Positions 20,262 through 32,395 of a stretch of DNA of 64,000 nucleotides are shown here, piece after piece. Under the pieces are notes generated by a model, which was not told the DNA's origin, searched no databases, and was given only the letters and a program-made list of their open reading frames with translations. This DNA is from Undaria pinnatifida (taxonomy: Eukaryota; Sar; Phaeophyceae; Laminariales; Alariaceae): assembly GCA_012845835.1 (NCBI GenBank), contig JABAKD010000027.1, forward strand, positions 15,882,073 through 15,946,072, written 5' to 3'. Every line of letters begins with the position of its first letter. Within the stretch, counting starts at the first letter, position 1. A program made the position numbers and the translations under genes.

Positions 20262-21395
20262 ATTTTAAAAATAAGAATACACTCCAGCTGTGAGGTCGAA
20301 CATATCGTCGAAACTCATCTTTGCAAGCTGCGAGTGATACTCCGAACGCGCGTATAACAGGTTGCGTGTCTTCATTAAGGATATATATATTATAAAAATA
20401 AAAATACACTCCAGCTAGCTGTGAGATCGAAGATTTTGTCGAAACTCTTCTTTGCAAGCTGTGTGTGATACTCCGATCGCGGGTTGTGTGTTCTCATTAT
20501 TGAGGATATGGGTCGGCGACTCCCCTTGGAACTACACTGCTGTAGCTATCAGGGTCAACAGGATGATGTTAGTCAGTGTGTGCGCGGAAACGATAAAACC
20601 CGTTTGAGGGGGACGAAATCTGACAGCTGTGGAAGGAAATGCATCACTCCATCAAGTGTATCCTCTTAAGTCGTATAACCGGTGAGGGGAGGGCAGAGTT
20701 GTTGAGGGCGTGGGGGCCTGGGTTTGAACAAGAGGGAGCGGGGGGGGGGGGGGGGGCGGTGCAACTCAATCTGTGCGTGGAAAATATAGATCCTTCAAGG
20801 GGATAAATCTGACGGTTTTGGAAGGAATGCACCAGTTTTATTATGTATATCCTGTAAGTCGGACAGCCAGTGAGGAGAGGGCGGAGTGTTCGAGGGGGTT
20901 GGGGGCGGGGGGGGGGGGGGGGGGGGCAAAAGGGTTTTCAACAGCTTTAGGTCGCATAGATGTAGGGGTTTGCTATAGGCGTGGTGCTAGGTCTAGGCGT
21001 TGGCGGGGGGGATGAATTGGAGCAGCGGCATGGATGGCTCTAGAAAGATAATGAGTATAAGTCGGCGACTCCCCTTAAAACTACATTGTAGCTTTTACTA
21101 GGGTCAACAGGGTGATTATGTTAATCAATATGTGCGCGGAAACTATAAAACCCGTTTCTGAGGGGGACAAAATGTGATAGCTGTGAGTGGAAGGAAAGGC
21201 ATCATCAGTTTTTCATGTATATCCTGTAAGTCGTACAACAGGTGATGGGAGGGCGGAGATTTTTCAAGGCGTGGGGGCCGGGGGCGGGGGGGGGCGGGGT
21301 TGTAGAGGGGGGGGAAACTCAATCTGTGCAGCAGCTATAAACCCTTGAAGGGGACAAAATCTGACGGTTGGTTGAGTTAGGAACCCATCATCACT
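20262..21395 (+). repeat. R1 compound repeat, plus orientation
   Basis: Two starts of module A (20262 and 20391). Module B follows (GTGTGCGCGGAAACGATAAA, AATCTGACAGCTGTGGAAGG, GGGGGCCTGGGTTTGAACAA), then a run of about 18 G, then the related module B' (TGTGCGTGGAAAATATAGAT). A second G run near 20907-20927 and module C (GGTCGCATAGATGTAGGGGT, GCAGCGGCATGGATGGCTC) come next. From 21058 a second A-end/B/B' set begins. It is non-coding; the Gly-rich frames are translations of G runs. Confidence 0.85.
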
Positions 21396-21668
21396 TTATT
21401 GATAAACGGATGCATTTCGTTCCACAGCTGCTGTCAGATTTTGTCCCCCTCAGAAACGGGTTTAATAGTTTCCGCGCACGGACTGACTAACATCACCCTG
21501 TTGACCCTGATAGCTACACTGTAGTTGCAAGGGGAGTCGCCGACCTATATCGTTAATGAGGACACACAACCCGAAATACGCGCGATCGGAGTATCACACA
21601 CAGCTTGCAAAGATTAGTTTCGACAAAAAATTCGATCTCGCAGCTGGAGTGTAATATAATTTTCATAA
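21396..21668 (-). repeat. R1 repeat, inverted against the previous copy
   Basis: CACAGCTGCTGTCAGATTTT, CGGGTTTAATAGTTTCCGCG, AGCTACACTGTAGTTGCAAG and CGATCGGAGTATCACACACA are modules B and A read backwards. With 20262-21395 it makes a large inverted pair. Confidence 0.85.
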
Positions 21669-21734
21669 TATATCAGGATCCTGCAAATCGTACAACCGGT
21701 GAGGAGTATTATACTGTTTATTATAGTAACTCAG

Positions 21735-22015
21735 ATGCGGGGTCACATAGCGGGCCCTCCTCGCCCCTCCCCACTACGGTACGTGCCTTCATTTTTACCG
21801 CGATGATAACAATTCAGCAGTTTCTTCCCTCGTCAACTCGCGTTGAATTGTGTCGAATTGTCACTCTCTGCGAGGCGTTCTCAGCAGTTTTTTTATATTT
21901 TTCTTTGCCTTTTTGCAAATAAACTCAACATCTCACCACGCACGGTGGGAATCGAACTCAACGACCAACGCTAGTAGTATTCGAGGGTAACCACTAGACC
22001 ACCGGGGCGGCCGGC
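21735..22015 (-). repeat. S-family tRNA-derived SINE, best copy
   Basis: On the minus strand the head starts GCCCCGGTGGTCTAGTGGTT. It contains box A (TGGTCTAGTGG) and box B (GAGTTCGATTCC) 45 bp apart, as in a real tRNA. The 5' and 3' acceptor strands no longer pair (GCCCCGG against CCGTGCG), so this is not a tRNA gene. The body runs through GCGAGTTGACGAGGGAAGAA to GACCCCGCATCTGAGTTA. It would be transcribed by RNA polymerase III and moved by a LINE. Confidence 0.7.
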
Positions 22016-22071
22016 TATATGTGATACTTATAAATAATAGATCGGCAAGTACCTCGTCTTGGAATCACTTA

Positions 22072-22173
22072 CTTTTTTTTCTTGTATTCTCCAGCGGATG
22101 GGGAAAAATAAAGCTTAATTAAGCTCAGCGCACTTCCACGTATTTGATACACGTCGTGTCGATTAAACCCAAT
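22072..22173 (-). repeat. R4 poly(A)-tailed short element, copy 3
   Basis: T run, then CTCCAGCGGATGGGGAAAAA, TAAAGCTTAATTAAGC, CACTTCCACGTATTTGATAC and GTCGTGTCGATTAAACCCAA. Same orientation as copy 2 and more diverged. Confidence 0.7.
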
Positions 22174-22499
22174 TGCATTTACTTACTACGACTGTTATAT
22201 TATTCATGATTATAGAAGGCCCTGCTTCGCTCTCAGCGCTCCCACCCGGAACACGCCAGCCTAAACCCAGAGAGTTGGGCATCGTCTCTACAACAGCAGT
22301 TGGGTCATTTGAAACCCAATATTAATATCTGTTGCTGCCCCCGACGTTGGTTTCGCATCGCGTCATCTGCTTTGTTGCGATTATAATGCTGGCGGCTTGT
22401 CTGTTCTGTGTTGCCCTTTACATTGTTTCAAAACGTTTCTTGTGCCGTTCTGCTTCCTCCCTCTTTTTGCCCACCTGTTTGTTCCGTTTGTTTGTTTTT

Positions 22500-22805
22500 T
22501 GTCATTATTTTCCTTCCTCTTGTTCTCTTTTTCGTTGCAATTAGTCTGGTGTGCTGGCTTGCATATACCAGGTAGTATATTATACTCGGAGTATATTTTG
22601 GCCGCTTGTTCTTTACGGTTGACATTGCATGGTCAAATCACCTTGCTGCATTTGCAATGTGTATCAATCTCTGTCTCGTAGTTTCATGGTCACAGAGAGA
22701 ACAGAGAGAGCTCGTCTCTCTAGGAGGCATCGACACGGGCACCGGTTGTGCTGGACGCAGATAGATGCCAAATGGGCGGAAAAATCAGATGAATGCGAAG
22801 AAGAC
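22500..22805 (-). repeat. R3 retroposon-like repeat, copy 2
   Basis: Contains GGTGTGCTGGCTTGCATA (22549), also found inverted at about 58460, then CACCTTGCTGCATTTGCAAT, GAGAGCTCGTCTCTCTAGGA and GGTTGTGCTGGACGCAGATA. A (CTA)n run follows. A T-rich stretch (22330-22545) precedes it and may be its tail. Confidence 0.6.
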
Positions 22806-25800
22806 ACAATACTACTACGACTACTAATAATACTACTACTACTACTGTTGTGGCCGTGGCTCTAGTCTGTACCACTGATACTCACTATACTGAGAAACAA
22901 AATGGCACCATCTTGCAAATAGTCCATTCATCAATAATAATGTAGGTTCAGCCTGCCGAGGCGCATACATACAGAGCCAGCATAGTGTTGCACATGCCAT
23001 TACAGAAGAACGAACGAGAAAAACAATAGTGGCATCAGGAAGAGCACAACGGGGTGTACCTACATATTCATGCTGTACCTGGTATATATCTAAAGAGCTC
23101 TAACACGAGGGCGCTCAACTACCACCACCGGTGTACCAGTTATCGAATACCTGGTATTGAATATTGAATGTGTTATTGAGTGTGTGTACTCTCGAATTAC
23201 GAAATACCAAGCATGTGAGAGCATAATAATAACTCAAATAATAAGTCTAAACAACTCATCAACTCCCCCTGCCCATCGCAGATGACATATATATCGTATT
23301 TTCATTTTTTATAATATATCGTACCGACTGCTATGAGACTATAATACTAATAATTCATCAGTCATGAGGCATGTCGATCAACTCTAAATTGCGAGCGTCA
23401 ATAACGCGGTGTACAGACAGGTTGGCAAACACACGCAAGAAGGCAGAAGCAGCAGTAGACCATCTCCCGAATGCACTGCTGTGCATGCAAGTGGACAAAC
23501 GTACAGACTAGAGCCCCGCCGGTGGGATAAATGCCACCACAGGTACCTGCTATGTATGTATGATGGCTGCTGCTTGTAGTATCAATCAGTTATCGGAGCG
23601 CTCCAGCTGCAAGCAAGAAAAAAAAAAAACACCATACAACTACATACGACATAATAAGTGTATTTTTTTCATTTTTTTTAAATGTAATAATAAGCCTTCC
23701 TTGCCTGTGATGAGGGATGAATTGTTGTCGAGACCATTTCCGAGGAAACGCAACGCCACACACAACGATATTACATGACATACATGACATACATGACATA
23801 CATTACATGCATGCAAACATGGCGGCTTTCGAAAGATCTTTCGAAAGATGTGAGCTGAAAGATGTCGCTATTTTAATATCTTTTTAATAGCATCGTCTGA
23901 TCTTTTCGAAAACAGACGCATCGGACGGCCGGACGGCGTTTTTTGCACTTGCACTAACATGCACGTTGCACCCTTCCCGTTGCCGAGAAAACCGGCTTGG
24001 AAATTCGTCAGAGACTCGGTGTGGTGTGTGTGTTTTATCATCATGTGACCATGTTATCTTACGTTTTATACGGCGGTATATATCGAGCTACGTGGTGATG
24101 AATAGCATGCCATGCTGGAATGAACCGTCGTGCGTTGCTGGATGAAACTGACGGAATATGTATATAGTACTTGTATACATATACACAGTACTTAGCGAAT
24201 GAAAATGTGCATGCGATATCGTATCATGTGATGAGATTTTCGCGTGCCAGATCGTGTATGCACGACCAAGTATAACATATTAGGTGAACAGGTGCTATGA
24301 TACGACGATAGCTTGCATCTTATGAAATGAAAATGCCACGTTAGCCTGTTTTGTAGAGTCAAATAGCACACTAAAACCGTCAGTTTGTACCCTCTTCACT
24401 GGAGTCACTCACATCACGGCATGACGGAATCAGAGTCGCAGAGAAGGCGAACCGAGGACAGCGCGTTCGAAATAGAGCAACCAACACGTAACCAACGCAT
24501 ACATATCGCCAGTCTCAGAACAGAACCGAGAAGAGAGCGTAAAGTGCCAGCAGACATGAAAATACTGTACCGATAATCCGGCATACGTACTCAATAGTAC
24601 TCAAGGTCAACGCAAACATAGTTCAAGTACAATGGTACGCGCCGATACGCCAACGATCGTGCCGATACGTATCATACTGTGGGGACGAATAGGCAACAAC
24701 GAAACAATATAATATTATTCAAACACGAAAGAAAAAAAAAAAGGAGACATGAAACACGACAGAGTCTGCACAGAGTGCGATCCGAGGTGGCGCTTTCGCG
24801 AAGCAGCGAGGCGAAAAAATACCTCAAGCCGCTTGCTGCGCTGTGCGTCGCTGCACCGACCGTGGTCGGCGGCGACAAGCACGTTCATAAACAACCACAC
24901 ACAAAAAGAAAAGCATGTTTTGACAAAAATGTCACAATTCGGGAGGTGGACAAAAATGTCACAATTATTTTGGTGATGGTGTCTGCAATTAAAAGGAATC
25001 CTCGCCAGCTCTAATGAAGTCACACGTGGGCGAAAAACAAAAAAAGGGAACAACACAGGCTGCAATAATCGACTTGACGCGAGGTAAAAGGGTGTGCCCT
25101 CTATTACAAGATAATCTGAGTAGTATTCCGGACGCTTGCATCGTCCGTTTTGTGTATAAATCAGAATCGCATGCGTCGCGACGCTACCAGCAACGCACGC
25201 GTGGTCGCTATTATTAGTACACGCGACCACTTTTTCCCTATGCTATTCAAAAAGCAAGGCTTTCACTTCAAGGGGATTGACAAGCCAAGAGAGGCGAGAT
25301 ACGCCTGTCTTAAGATCAAGATTCGTTCTTCCATAACGCCTGGCCTTAAGTCGCGTACCGGCCGGAATAATCGCAATAAACTCATACTCTTGAGCGTACA
25401 CGATCACTATGTTACACACGATGCTGGATGATAACTTGCCGACCCAAGGTTCCGCGGGCCAACAGCCAGCATGTATATACCAAGATGTAGAGTACTTATT
25501 TACGTGCACCAACAACAACGGGAGTCATATTGATACTACACTCTGTCATACACTCGTCATCATGTCATACAAAAAACATGACGATCTATCTAATATGTGA
25601 AGCTGCCGCGCAAGACTTGCCTCGTGGCGACCATTTTTTTCAAAGGAGAGGGTACGCACGAGAATATGACAGCAAGCACTAACACAACAGCCTCACACAA
25701 CCCAACAACATCATTTTCGCTCGACGCCACCAGCGCTTACCCCACTACCCTTTGCCCTCCCGTATCCAAGAAGACAAAAAAACAAAGCACTACGTGGAGA

Positions 25801-26629
25801 CGGGAAGAACGAAGAAATAAAGGGGGAAACAACCAGACGTAGAAACAACAACGACGCGTACAGCAGTACAAGTACAAACCATTCATGGGAAATGTAAAAC
25901 TACAAATAAAAAGTAAACAAAAAGGAACACGAGTAGCACACGGGTGTAGTAGTGCAATTTTGACACTACGAAATGATAAAATAAAAAAAATCACAGAAAT
26001 CATACCAGATAATACACATCAACGAGCCCGGGCTGCCACCGACGACATCTTTACACGCAGGGATACATCGGCGCGCTCCAGGCTATAGATCACTCCCCCC
26101 CCCCCCCCCGTTCCAACACAGCGAAATGCTCCCCGGGTACCAAGAATGATGTCACAGGGTACCCTCACGAATACACAACTCAAAAACACGCAAGACGCTC
26201 GTTGCTACCGAGCAATTAATACTTTCCCTGCCTCCCCCCCCCCCGCGCGCTATCTCGTGCTTTTCTTCCCGTATGCACCTCGTCCAACCCACACCCACCC
26301 ACCCACCCAACCCTCGCATCATCACACGGACGACAAACGAACGACAAAACGACAAATAAGACAGCTGAAAACGCGTTCCTGCAAAGGAAAAAGCAGTAGT
26401 AGTAGTCTCATTTTATTATTCCTTTACTCCCGTACAATACAGGACACCAATTATAAGAAACAGAAATAAATACTGGCCAGGAGAGGGGGTGTGTACTACA
26501 CTAACTTCTTCTAAAGTAGGACGGCTCCCGGATTTCTTATATTCCTGTAAAAAACATCAGCCTGCAGTTTCTTATTACCCTGTTTCTTATAAAAAAGGCG
26601 TCCTTCAACTGTATAAGGCGGGACAAAGC
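22806..26629. other. Repeat-poor intergenic stretch; no supported gene
   Basis: No copy of R1, S, R3 or R4 was seen, apart from a short R3-like piece near 22970. CATGACATACATGACATAC is repeated at 23776-23810. GACAAAAATGTCACAATT occurs twice (24920 and 24947). Frames such as 25230-24715 (minus) have no recognisable motif. A C run and AT-rich tracts close to 26100 precede the end of the CCT gene. Confidence 0.4.
23826..23847. other. Perfect 22-bp palindrome
   Basis: CTTTCGAAAGA followed by its exact complement TCTTTCGAAAG. Related TTTCGAAA/GAAAGAT words continue to about 23905, so a longer cruciform is possible. Confidence 0.7.
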
Positions 26630-28452
26630 TTACATGGGTGACGGGGGACAGTAGAAGCTACCCATCCCATCGGTAGCAGCGGCGCCGTGGACAGGAGGTA
26701 CAACAGCTCCGCCGCCACCACCAGGACACTGAAGAAGAGCGTTGCGCCATGCAACCGAACTAGGCCCCAGCTTTGCCACCGACCGCGGCTTCACACCCTC
26801 GCGCTTCGCCACCCCCCCCCCCTCCCCATCCCCATCCCATTCCCAAGTCGCGGCCTCACCCCAGCATGCTTCGTGTCGACTTCCACGTACGTCTCGGGCG
26901 CCACAGCAGTAACGGGGATAAAATCCGGGACGGTTTTGACGAATTTACCCTTCTCCCTCGGGCGCACGCGCGCAGCCTTCGGGCGAGAACGAGACGGAGA
27001 GGCATCGCGGGTGGAGTTAGCGAACTTTCTGCGGGAGCGTTTGTACAGGTATCGCTGGATTTTCGCCGTCCTCCTTGCTTGCCTCGCGAGATCCACTGGC
27101 CCTCCTCCTAAACTCGCAGGGCCGCAAGACAACGGCGCGTCTCCACGCTTCCCCCCCCCCTGCTTCTTGCTCTGCCGGAGACCACCAATGCCACCGCCAC
27201 GAAGATGATGGACGTCATCCTCGAGAGACCGCCTAGGCCTGCCTGGTCGCGTGCACGGGCGGCCTCGTGTCGGCTGAGCCGGATCTAAGGTCGGCGTTAC
27301 AAGTGCCGATTTGGGCTTAACATCAAAGCTGGTGGTGGTGCTGCTGGTGGTGCTGCTGCTAGGGCGGTTGTTGCTGCTGGTGTTAATAAGTTCCGCCGCC
27401 GATGTGGAGGGAGACGTGGAAGTGGAAGACGGAGACGGCCAACGGACTACTGGAATGTCGGGGATCATCGCAGCCAGCTTGTCGAAACTTGGCCGGCGCG
27501 CGTGCTGCTGGTGAAGAGGGCGGGATGCAACGTCAAGGAACATGCTGTCATCGTCGTCTATGCTGTTGCACCCACCTCGCCCGCCGGGGCGGCCGTTGCT
27601 GCTCCCGCTACCCACTTCCCACTGTCCGTGCTCCAAACTGCTGCTGCTCTGCTGTTGCACGAGCGCCTCACCCCCAAAGTTGTTTGAGAATTCGCTCGAG
27701 CTGCGTCCACCCCCACCACCAACCCGAACCCCCACCCTCCCGCCCCTGCTCAAACCACCACCATCACCCCCACCCAACGCGAGGCCGCCGCTTACAGTGG
27801 AAGGTGCCGCCATGTGCCTTCCAGACCAGTCACTCACCGAGCCCTGAATGATATCCATAGGCAGTCCTGGTTGAACCGGCGGTGGAAATGATGGGTCGCG
27901 ACTTAAACGCGGGCTGCCGGCTTGGGTGGGAAATGCATTCGGAGGGGGGAAAGACTGTTCTCGGCCGATGTTTGTGGGCGGAGGGAGCGGCATGGCGTTG
28001 AATATTTCGTTCATCCCAGCGTTCAAAGCAGCCGCATCTACAGCCGCATCTACAGCAGCAGCTGCTGCAGCAGTCCGCTGCGACTGCTGCTGCTGTTGCT
28101 GCTGCTGCTGTTGCTCCCGAGGACGCCGCTCGCGGGATCTGCTGCGCGACATGCCGGGCAGTCCGTCCTCGAAGTCGCAGGAGAGCACCAGGCTGGAGAC
28201 GCTCCTCAACCGCGGGGAGTGCATAACCTCAGGAAGCAGGGAGTCGTCGGCAGGTGGCTGAGGTGGCTCCCATGAGTTGCTCGCAATCGCGTTGTAACGC
28301 TGCATGGTGGGAAGTTGGTGCTGGTGCTGCTGATGCTGCTGTCGCTGGTGGTGTTGGTCTCGAGAAGGATGAGCAGAGCGGCTGCCGCCAGCATTGAATG
28401 GAAAGCCATGCATACCGCCGCGGATGACGGAGCAAGGACCCTCGAGGCTCAT
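26630..28452 (-). CDS. CCT-motif protein (CONSTANS/TOC1-type motif), poly-Q/Ser-rich
   Basis: The ATG at 28452 (MSLEGPCSVIRGGMHGFPFN) opens 553 codons without intron to a stop at 26791-26793. Residues of about 33-50 are Gln/His-rich, about 115-125 poly-Gln, then Ala runs. Further on are Gly-rich and Ser/Thr-rich tracts. At about 459-508 lies KIQRYLYKRSRRKF, then ARVRPREKGKFVK: the two halves of a CCT motif, with about four extra residues between them compared with plant CCT. CCT motifs bind DNA-binding partners or DNA in nuclear regulators of light and clock responses; in algae the role is not settled. After residue 545 the frame crosses a run of 11 G (26812-26822). One more G would switch to a frame continuing VAKREGVKPRSVAKLGPSSV and ending at 26630. 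That longer end is likely the true one, so a length error or polymorphism is suspected. Upstream repeats are sparse. Confidence 0.75.
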
Positions 28453-30000
28453 CTATTATCGTTGTGCAGACAGCGGCGCGCTCTTCGGTCCCTCGTCCCT
28501 AGTTTGTGTCGGCCCTGCCGCCCCCTGGCGCAGCAACCCGCTCTGACTTTCAAACAGAAGCAACAGCAGCAGTGGCGGGCGGCCCAAAATATAGGAAATC
28601 CCGTCAAAAGGAAATCTAAATTCTTCACAAGCAGCCGCAGCTATACCCCGCACAGCAGGCTGTCACAGGACAGCGTCGCCGCTGGGCCGGCCGTGCCGGA
28701 GACCACGTCTACTCTCCTTCTGGAAGAGCTCGTTGCAACTCTCGCACAGCAAAGCACAAGCAGCACAGGAGGTTTCGCAAGTTATGTTGTCGGCAAACTT
28801 TGATGAGGTGTGGTGTGTGCAAGAATTTTGCCGCCACAATCGTATGCCCTCGGCCAAGGGAGGACGGCTCTCGACCTACGAGGAACATTCTGAGCGCAGT
28901 AGGAAAATCAAAATGAAACACCCCGAAAAAATCATGGTTGAAAACAGAGGTTGGCAACAAATATACCCCGATAGAAATTTGACTTTTCAAGATTTTGAAT
29001 ATAATTGATACGTTAAATGTTTCTTTTCGTTTTTTTTGTTTTTTAAAGTGTTTTGGTACTTTTCGAACAAGCGGCGGAAGATATGCTTTTTGCCTTTCGG
29101 AATAGTTTAAAGAGCCGTTTCTTGATTTCGGACTAATATCGGGGCCCCGTCGTCGAGTGTTTTAACCCATTTAAGCTGCACTCTCGATGGACAAAAAGCA
29201 GTAATAACAGCAGGACGAAGACCTACAACTCTAAACTGAAATACAGCAGGATATTGTAGAGAGCTTTCGTGAAATAATAAAATTATACATGAAGCGTCCA
29301 AATTGGTACCTCTTTGAACCAAATTTTTAATACCAATTTATAATTAATACCGAGATAAAACAGCTCTTACATTTCCGTCCACAATGGTGCCATGTTTCTG
29401 TGATTTCTGTGAGCTGTGAAGAGACGCTCCACCCTCACTTAAATTTTAGGGACCTTATTTCATAATAATATCAATGAAACCAATGATTATATTTCCGTCC
29501 AAAACAGAACGTTTCTGCACAATGCTGTCCAAAAAGATACCAGATACAGCACATCTCTTGTCATTCGGAGATAGGGGTTGAAAAAAAAAGTCTGGAAAAG
29601 AACGGGCGGCCGCCCGGTCTTTTCTTTGGAATGTTCATGGCCTGAATGCTGACTGATCAATTGACAATGGATGCGAGGGTTGTCTGGGCTGTCATTGCTA
29701 CTGCAGCCACACAGCAGCAAGCAGCAGCTGCTGCTGCTGCTGTGCTAGTTCTGCTGCTGCTGCTGTGATATCATGCAAGCACGTGAATCATTCAAAGACG
29801 CGCCGATTATTAGAACTTGAGTTATCCTATCTTAGGTTATGTCACATAATGTATCTTATCTTCTGTGTCCTATCTTATCTCTTACGTTGTGGCACGAAAT
29901 ATATAGGAAATAGATAGAGCACATCATGGGGCATAGAATAGGGGGGCAAACTGGAAAATCATCGCAGGTTTAACCTTTCCCCCTACTTCCCGCCCAGAGG
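28453..30000. other. Upstream of the CCT gene; no supported gene
   Basis: The promoter of the CCT gene should lie just above 28452; no clear TATA element is seen. A minus-strand frame 29322-29107 (VQRGTNLDASCIILLFHES) is open but unrecognised. CTG/CAG runs lie at 29700-29765. Confidence 0.4.
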
Positions 30001-30066
30001 ATGGATGGATCTGGATGGATCTGGATGGATCTGGATGGATCTGGATGGATCTGGATGGATCTGGAT
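30001..30066. repeat. Tandem 11-bp repeat ATGGATCTGG-type, six copies
   Basis: ATGGATCTGG with one more G/A step repeats six times without change, then decays to ATGGGTGTG. Very young array. Confidence 0.85.
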
Positions 30067-30282
30067 GGGTGTGCTTTCTGTCATCTTCATATCGTCATAT
30101 ACACACCAACGTTTGACAAGAGTTAAAATGTGAGACAACAACAACAATAATTTACATATCTACACCATCATCACAGACATCATCATCGGAATTGATTGTG
30201 ATTGTAATCATGATTATATTTATATTATTATATCATGTTATGTTATTATATGTTATGTCATATTATGCTGTATATATATATG

Positions 30283-30352
30283 TTGTTGTCACATTACTAA
30301 CTCGCATAATCGAGTCCGTGATCACAGGACAGGCTCCAGTCACTCTGGAGCT
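30283..30352 (+). repeat. R5 short dispersed repeat, copy 2
   Basis: TGTTGTTGTCACATTACTAA, CTCGCATAATCGAGTCCGTG and ACAGGCTCCAGTCACTC, matching 3478-3560. Confidence 0.6.
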
Positions 30353-30497
30353 AAGGAATACCCCAGGCAGGGAATAACACACACAACCCAAGGTGGTACA
30401 CGCACATATCACAGCTGACGCAATTCATGCCTCCACCAGAAACATATAAAAGTGAAATCGGGAGTTAGCCTACGATGATATACAAAAGAAACAAGAT

Positions 30498-30980
30498 GAC
30501 GATTTGCACCTCTCCCCCTCGTGTTCAATAGTGGTGACATAGCATAACCACATCACCTCGCTTGCTGTATTTGTAGTATGTATCATTGTCTTAGAATTGG
30601 CGACCTCAGAGCCCCACATCGGAGTAAAAATCATGGGCGTAAAATCGTACATGATGAGCTAATAATAAGGGGAAAGGGAAGTACGGGCAGATATGTTAAA
30701 ATTGCGGTAGACACACTACCAACCTATTACGTAGGGTATTTCGTACTTACCGTCTGCATGATCGCCTCCCAACCAAACGAAGCACAATTAACGTAAGTGA
30801 GCGCCGGTACACCGAGCGTTCCTTTCAAAACACTGACGATTTGCACTTCTCCCCCTCGTGCTCAATGGTGGTGACATTACATGACCACATCACCTCGCCT
30901 GTTCTATTTTGCAATATGCATCTCTTTCTTATAATTAGCGTATGTCAGAGCCGCACACCGGCACGGTGAAATCATGGTAA
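30498..30980 (-). repeat. R3-related segment, tandemly duplicated
   Basis: GACGATTTGCACYTCTCCCC begins two units at about 30498 and 30830. Each then has CACATCACCTCGCYTGYT and CTTAGAATTGGCG/CTTATAATTAGCG, a diverged version of the R3 interior. Period about 332 bp. Confidence 0.55.
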
Positions 30981-31055
30981 TTACATGGTTGTACCTATCG
31001 ATTGAAATATTCGAACTTGTGATCCATCATGTACAATAAAAAAACATGAAGCTGT

Positions 31056-32395
31056 AACATCAAATCTGATACGAACAATAACCAATACCAGGCAGGTGAT
31101 TTAAAGGGATGTATATTATTGCTACAACCTTCAGATTTGTCCCCTCTTCCAAGGATTTATAGTTTTCGCGCACATATATTGAAGTGTCCCGCCCGCCCTC
31201 CGCCCCCCGCCCCCCCCGATCCCTCTTGTTCAAACGCCCCACGTAAAATCAAAATCTGCCAGAGTAGTAAACACTACCAGCCAGCTGATATCACCTCATT
31301 ATCTTTCTAGCCATCCATGCCGTAGCTCCAATTCATTCTTCCCCCCCCCCCCCCCCCCGCTTTTTTCCCTCGTTCCCTCTTGTTCAAACGACCCACCTAA
31401 AATCGAAATCGGCCAGAGTAGTATACACTTCTACGCAATTGATATCACGTCACTATCTTACTAGCCATCCATGCCGTAGCTCCATTTCACCCCCCTCCTC
31501 AACGCCCACCCCCCCCCAACACCCCCTCCGTCCCCACCACCCGCACGATCGCCTAGACCTAGCACCACGCGTACAGTAAGCCCCTACATATGTGCGACCT
31601 AAACCTATTGAAAACCCTCCCCCCCCCCCCTGTTTTTTCTCCCCCCGATCCCTCTTGCTCAAATGCCCCACGCCTAACATCGAAATCACGTCATTATCTT
31701 TCTAGAGCCATCCATGCCGCTGCTCCAATTCATCCCCGCCCCCCCCCCAACGCCCCCTCCTTCCCCACCACCCGTACCATCGCCTAAACCTAGCACCACG
31801 CGTATATAGCAAACCCCTACATCTACGCGACCTAAAGCTGTTAAAAACCCTTTTGCCCCCCCCTCCCCTCCCCCCCCACCCCCTCGAACACTCCGGCCCC
31901 TCCTTACTGGTTGTACGACTTACAGGATGCACATAACAAACTGATGCATTCGTTCCAAAACCGTTAGATTTGCCCCCTTAAAGGATTTGCAGTTTCCACG
32001 CACATTTTGAGTTGCCCCGCCCAATCCCCCCCCCCCCCCCCTCGCTCCCTCTTATTCAAACCCATGCCCCCACGCCCTTAAAAACTCCGCCCTCCCCTCA
32101 CCGGTTATACGACTGACAGGGTACACTTGATAAACTGATGCATTTCCTTCCACAGCTGTCAGATATTGTCCCCCTCGAAAACAGGTTTTATAGTTTCCGC
32201 GCACAGACTGACTAGCATCACCCTGTTGGCCCTGATAGCTACACTGTAGTTGCAAGGGGAGTCGCCGACCTATATCCTTAATAATGAGGACACACAACCC
32301 GTAATACGCGCGATCGGAGTATCACGCACAGCTTGCAAAGATGAGTTTCGACAAAATCTTCGATCTCACAGCTGGAGTGAGTGTATTTTTATTTT
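31056..32395 (-). repeat. R1 repeat, long copy with C-run linkers
   Basis: Read backwards it carries modules D-like (AGTAGTAAACACTACCAGCC, GATATCACCTCA, TAGCCATCCATGCCGTAGCT) repeated three times. Module C follows (TCGCCTAGACCTAGCACCAC), then B', B and A ending CAGCTGGAGTGAGTGTATTT. Each join has a run of 8-18 C, that is, G on the element's own strand. One of the two longest R1 copies here. Confidence 0.85.

Noticed and set aside
21935-22015. Functional tRNA gene
   Set aside because: Boxes A and B are present but the acceptor stem is not paired; it is a SINE head.
24715-25230. 171-codon minus-strand frame as a gene
   Set aside because: No domain, atypical Cys/Phe-rich composition and no supporting signals.
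29107-29322. Organelle-derived (mitochondrial cox-like) insertion
   Set aside because: The frame looked organelle-like in base composition, but no conserved cox motif could be placed.
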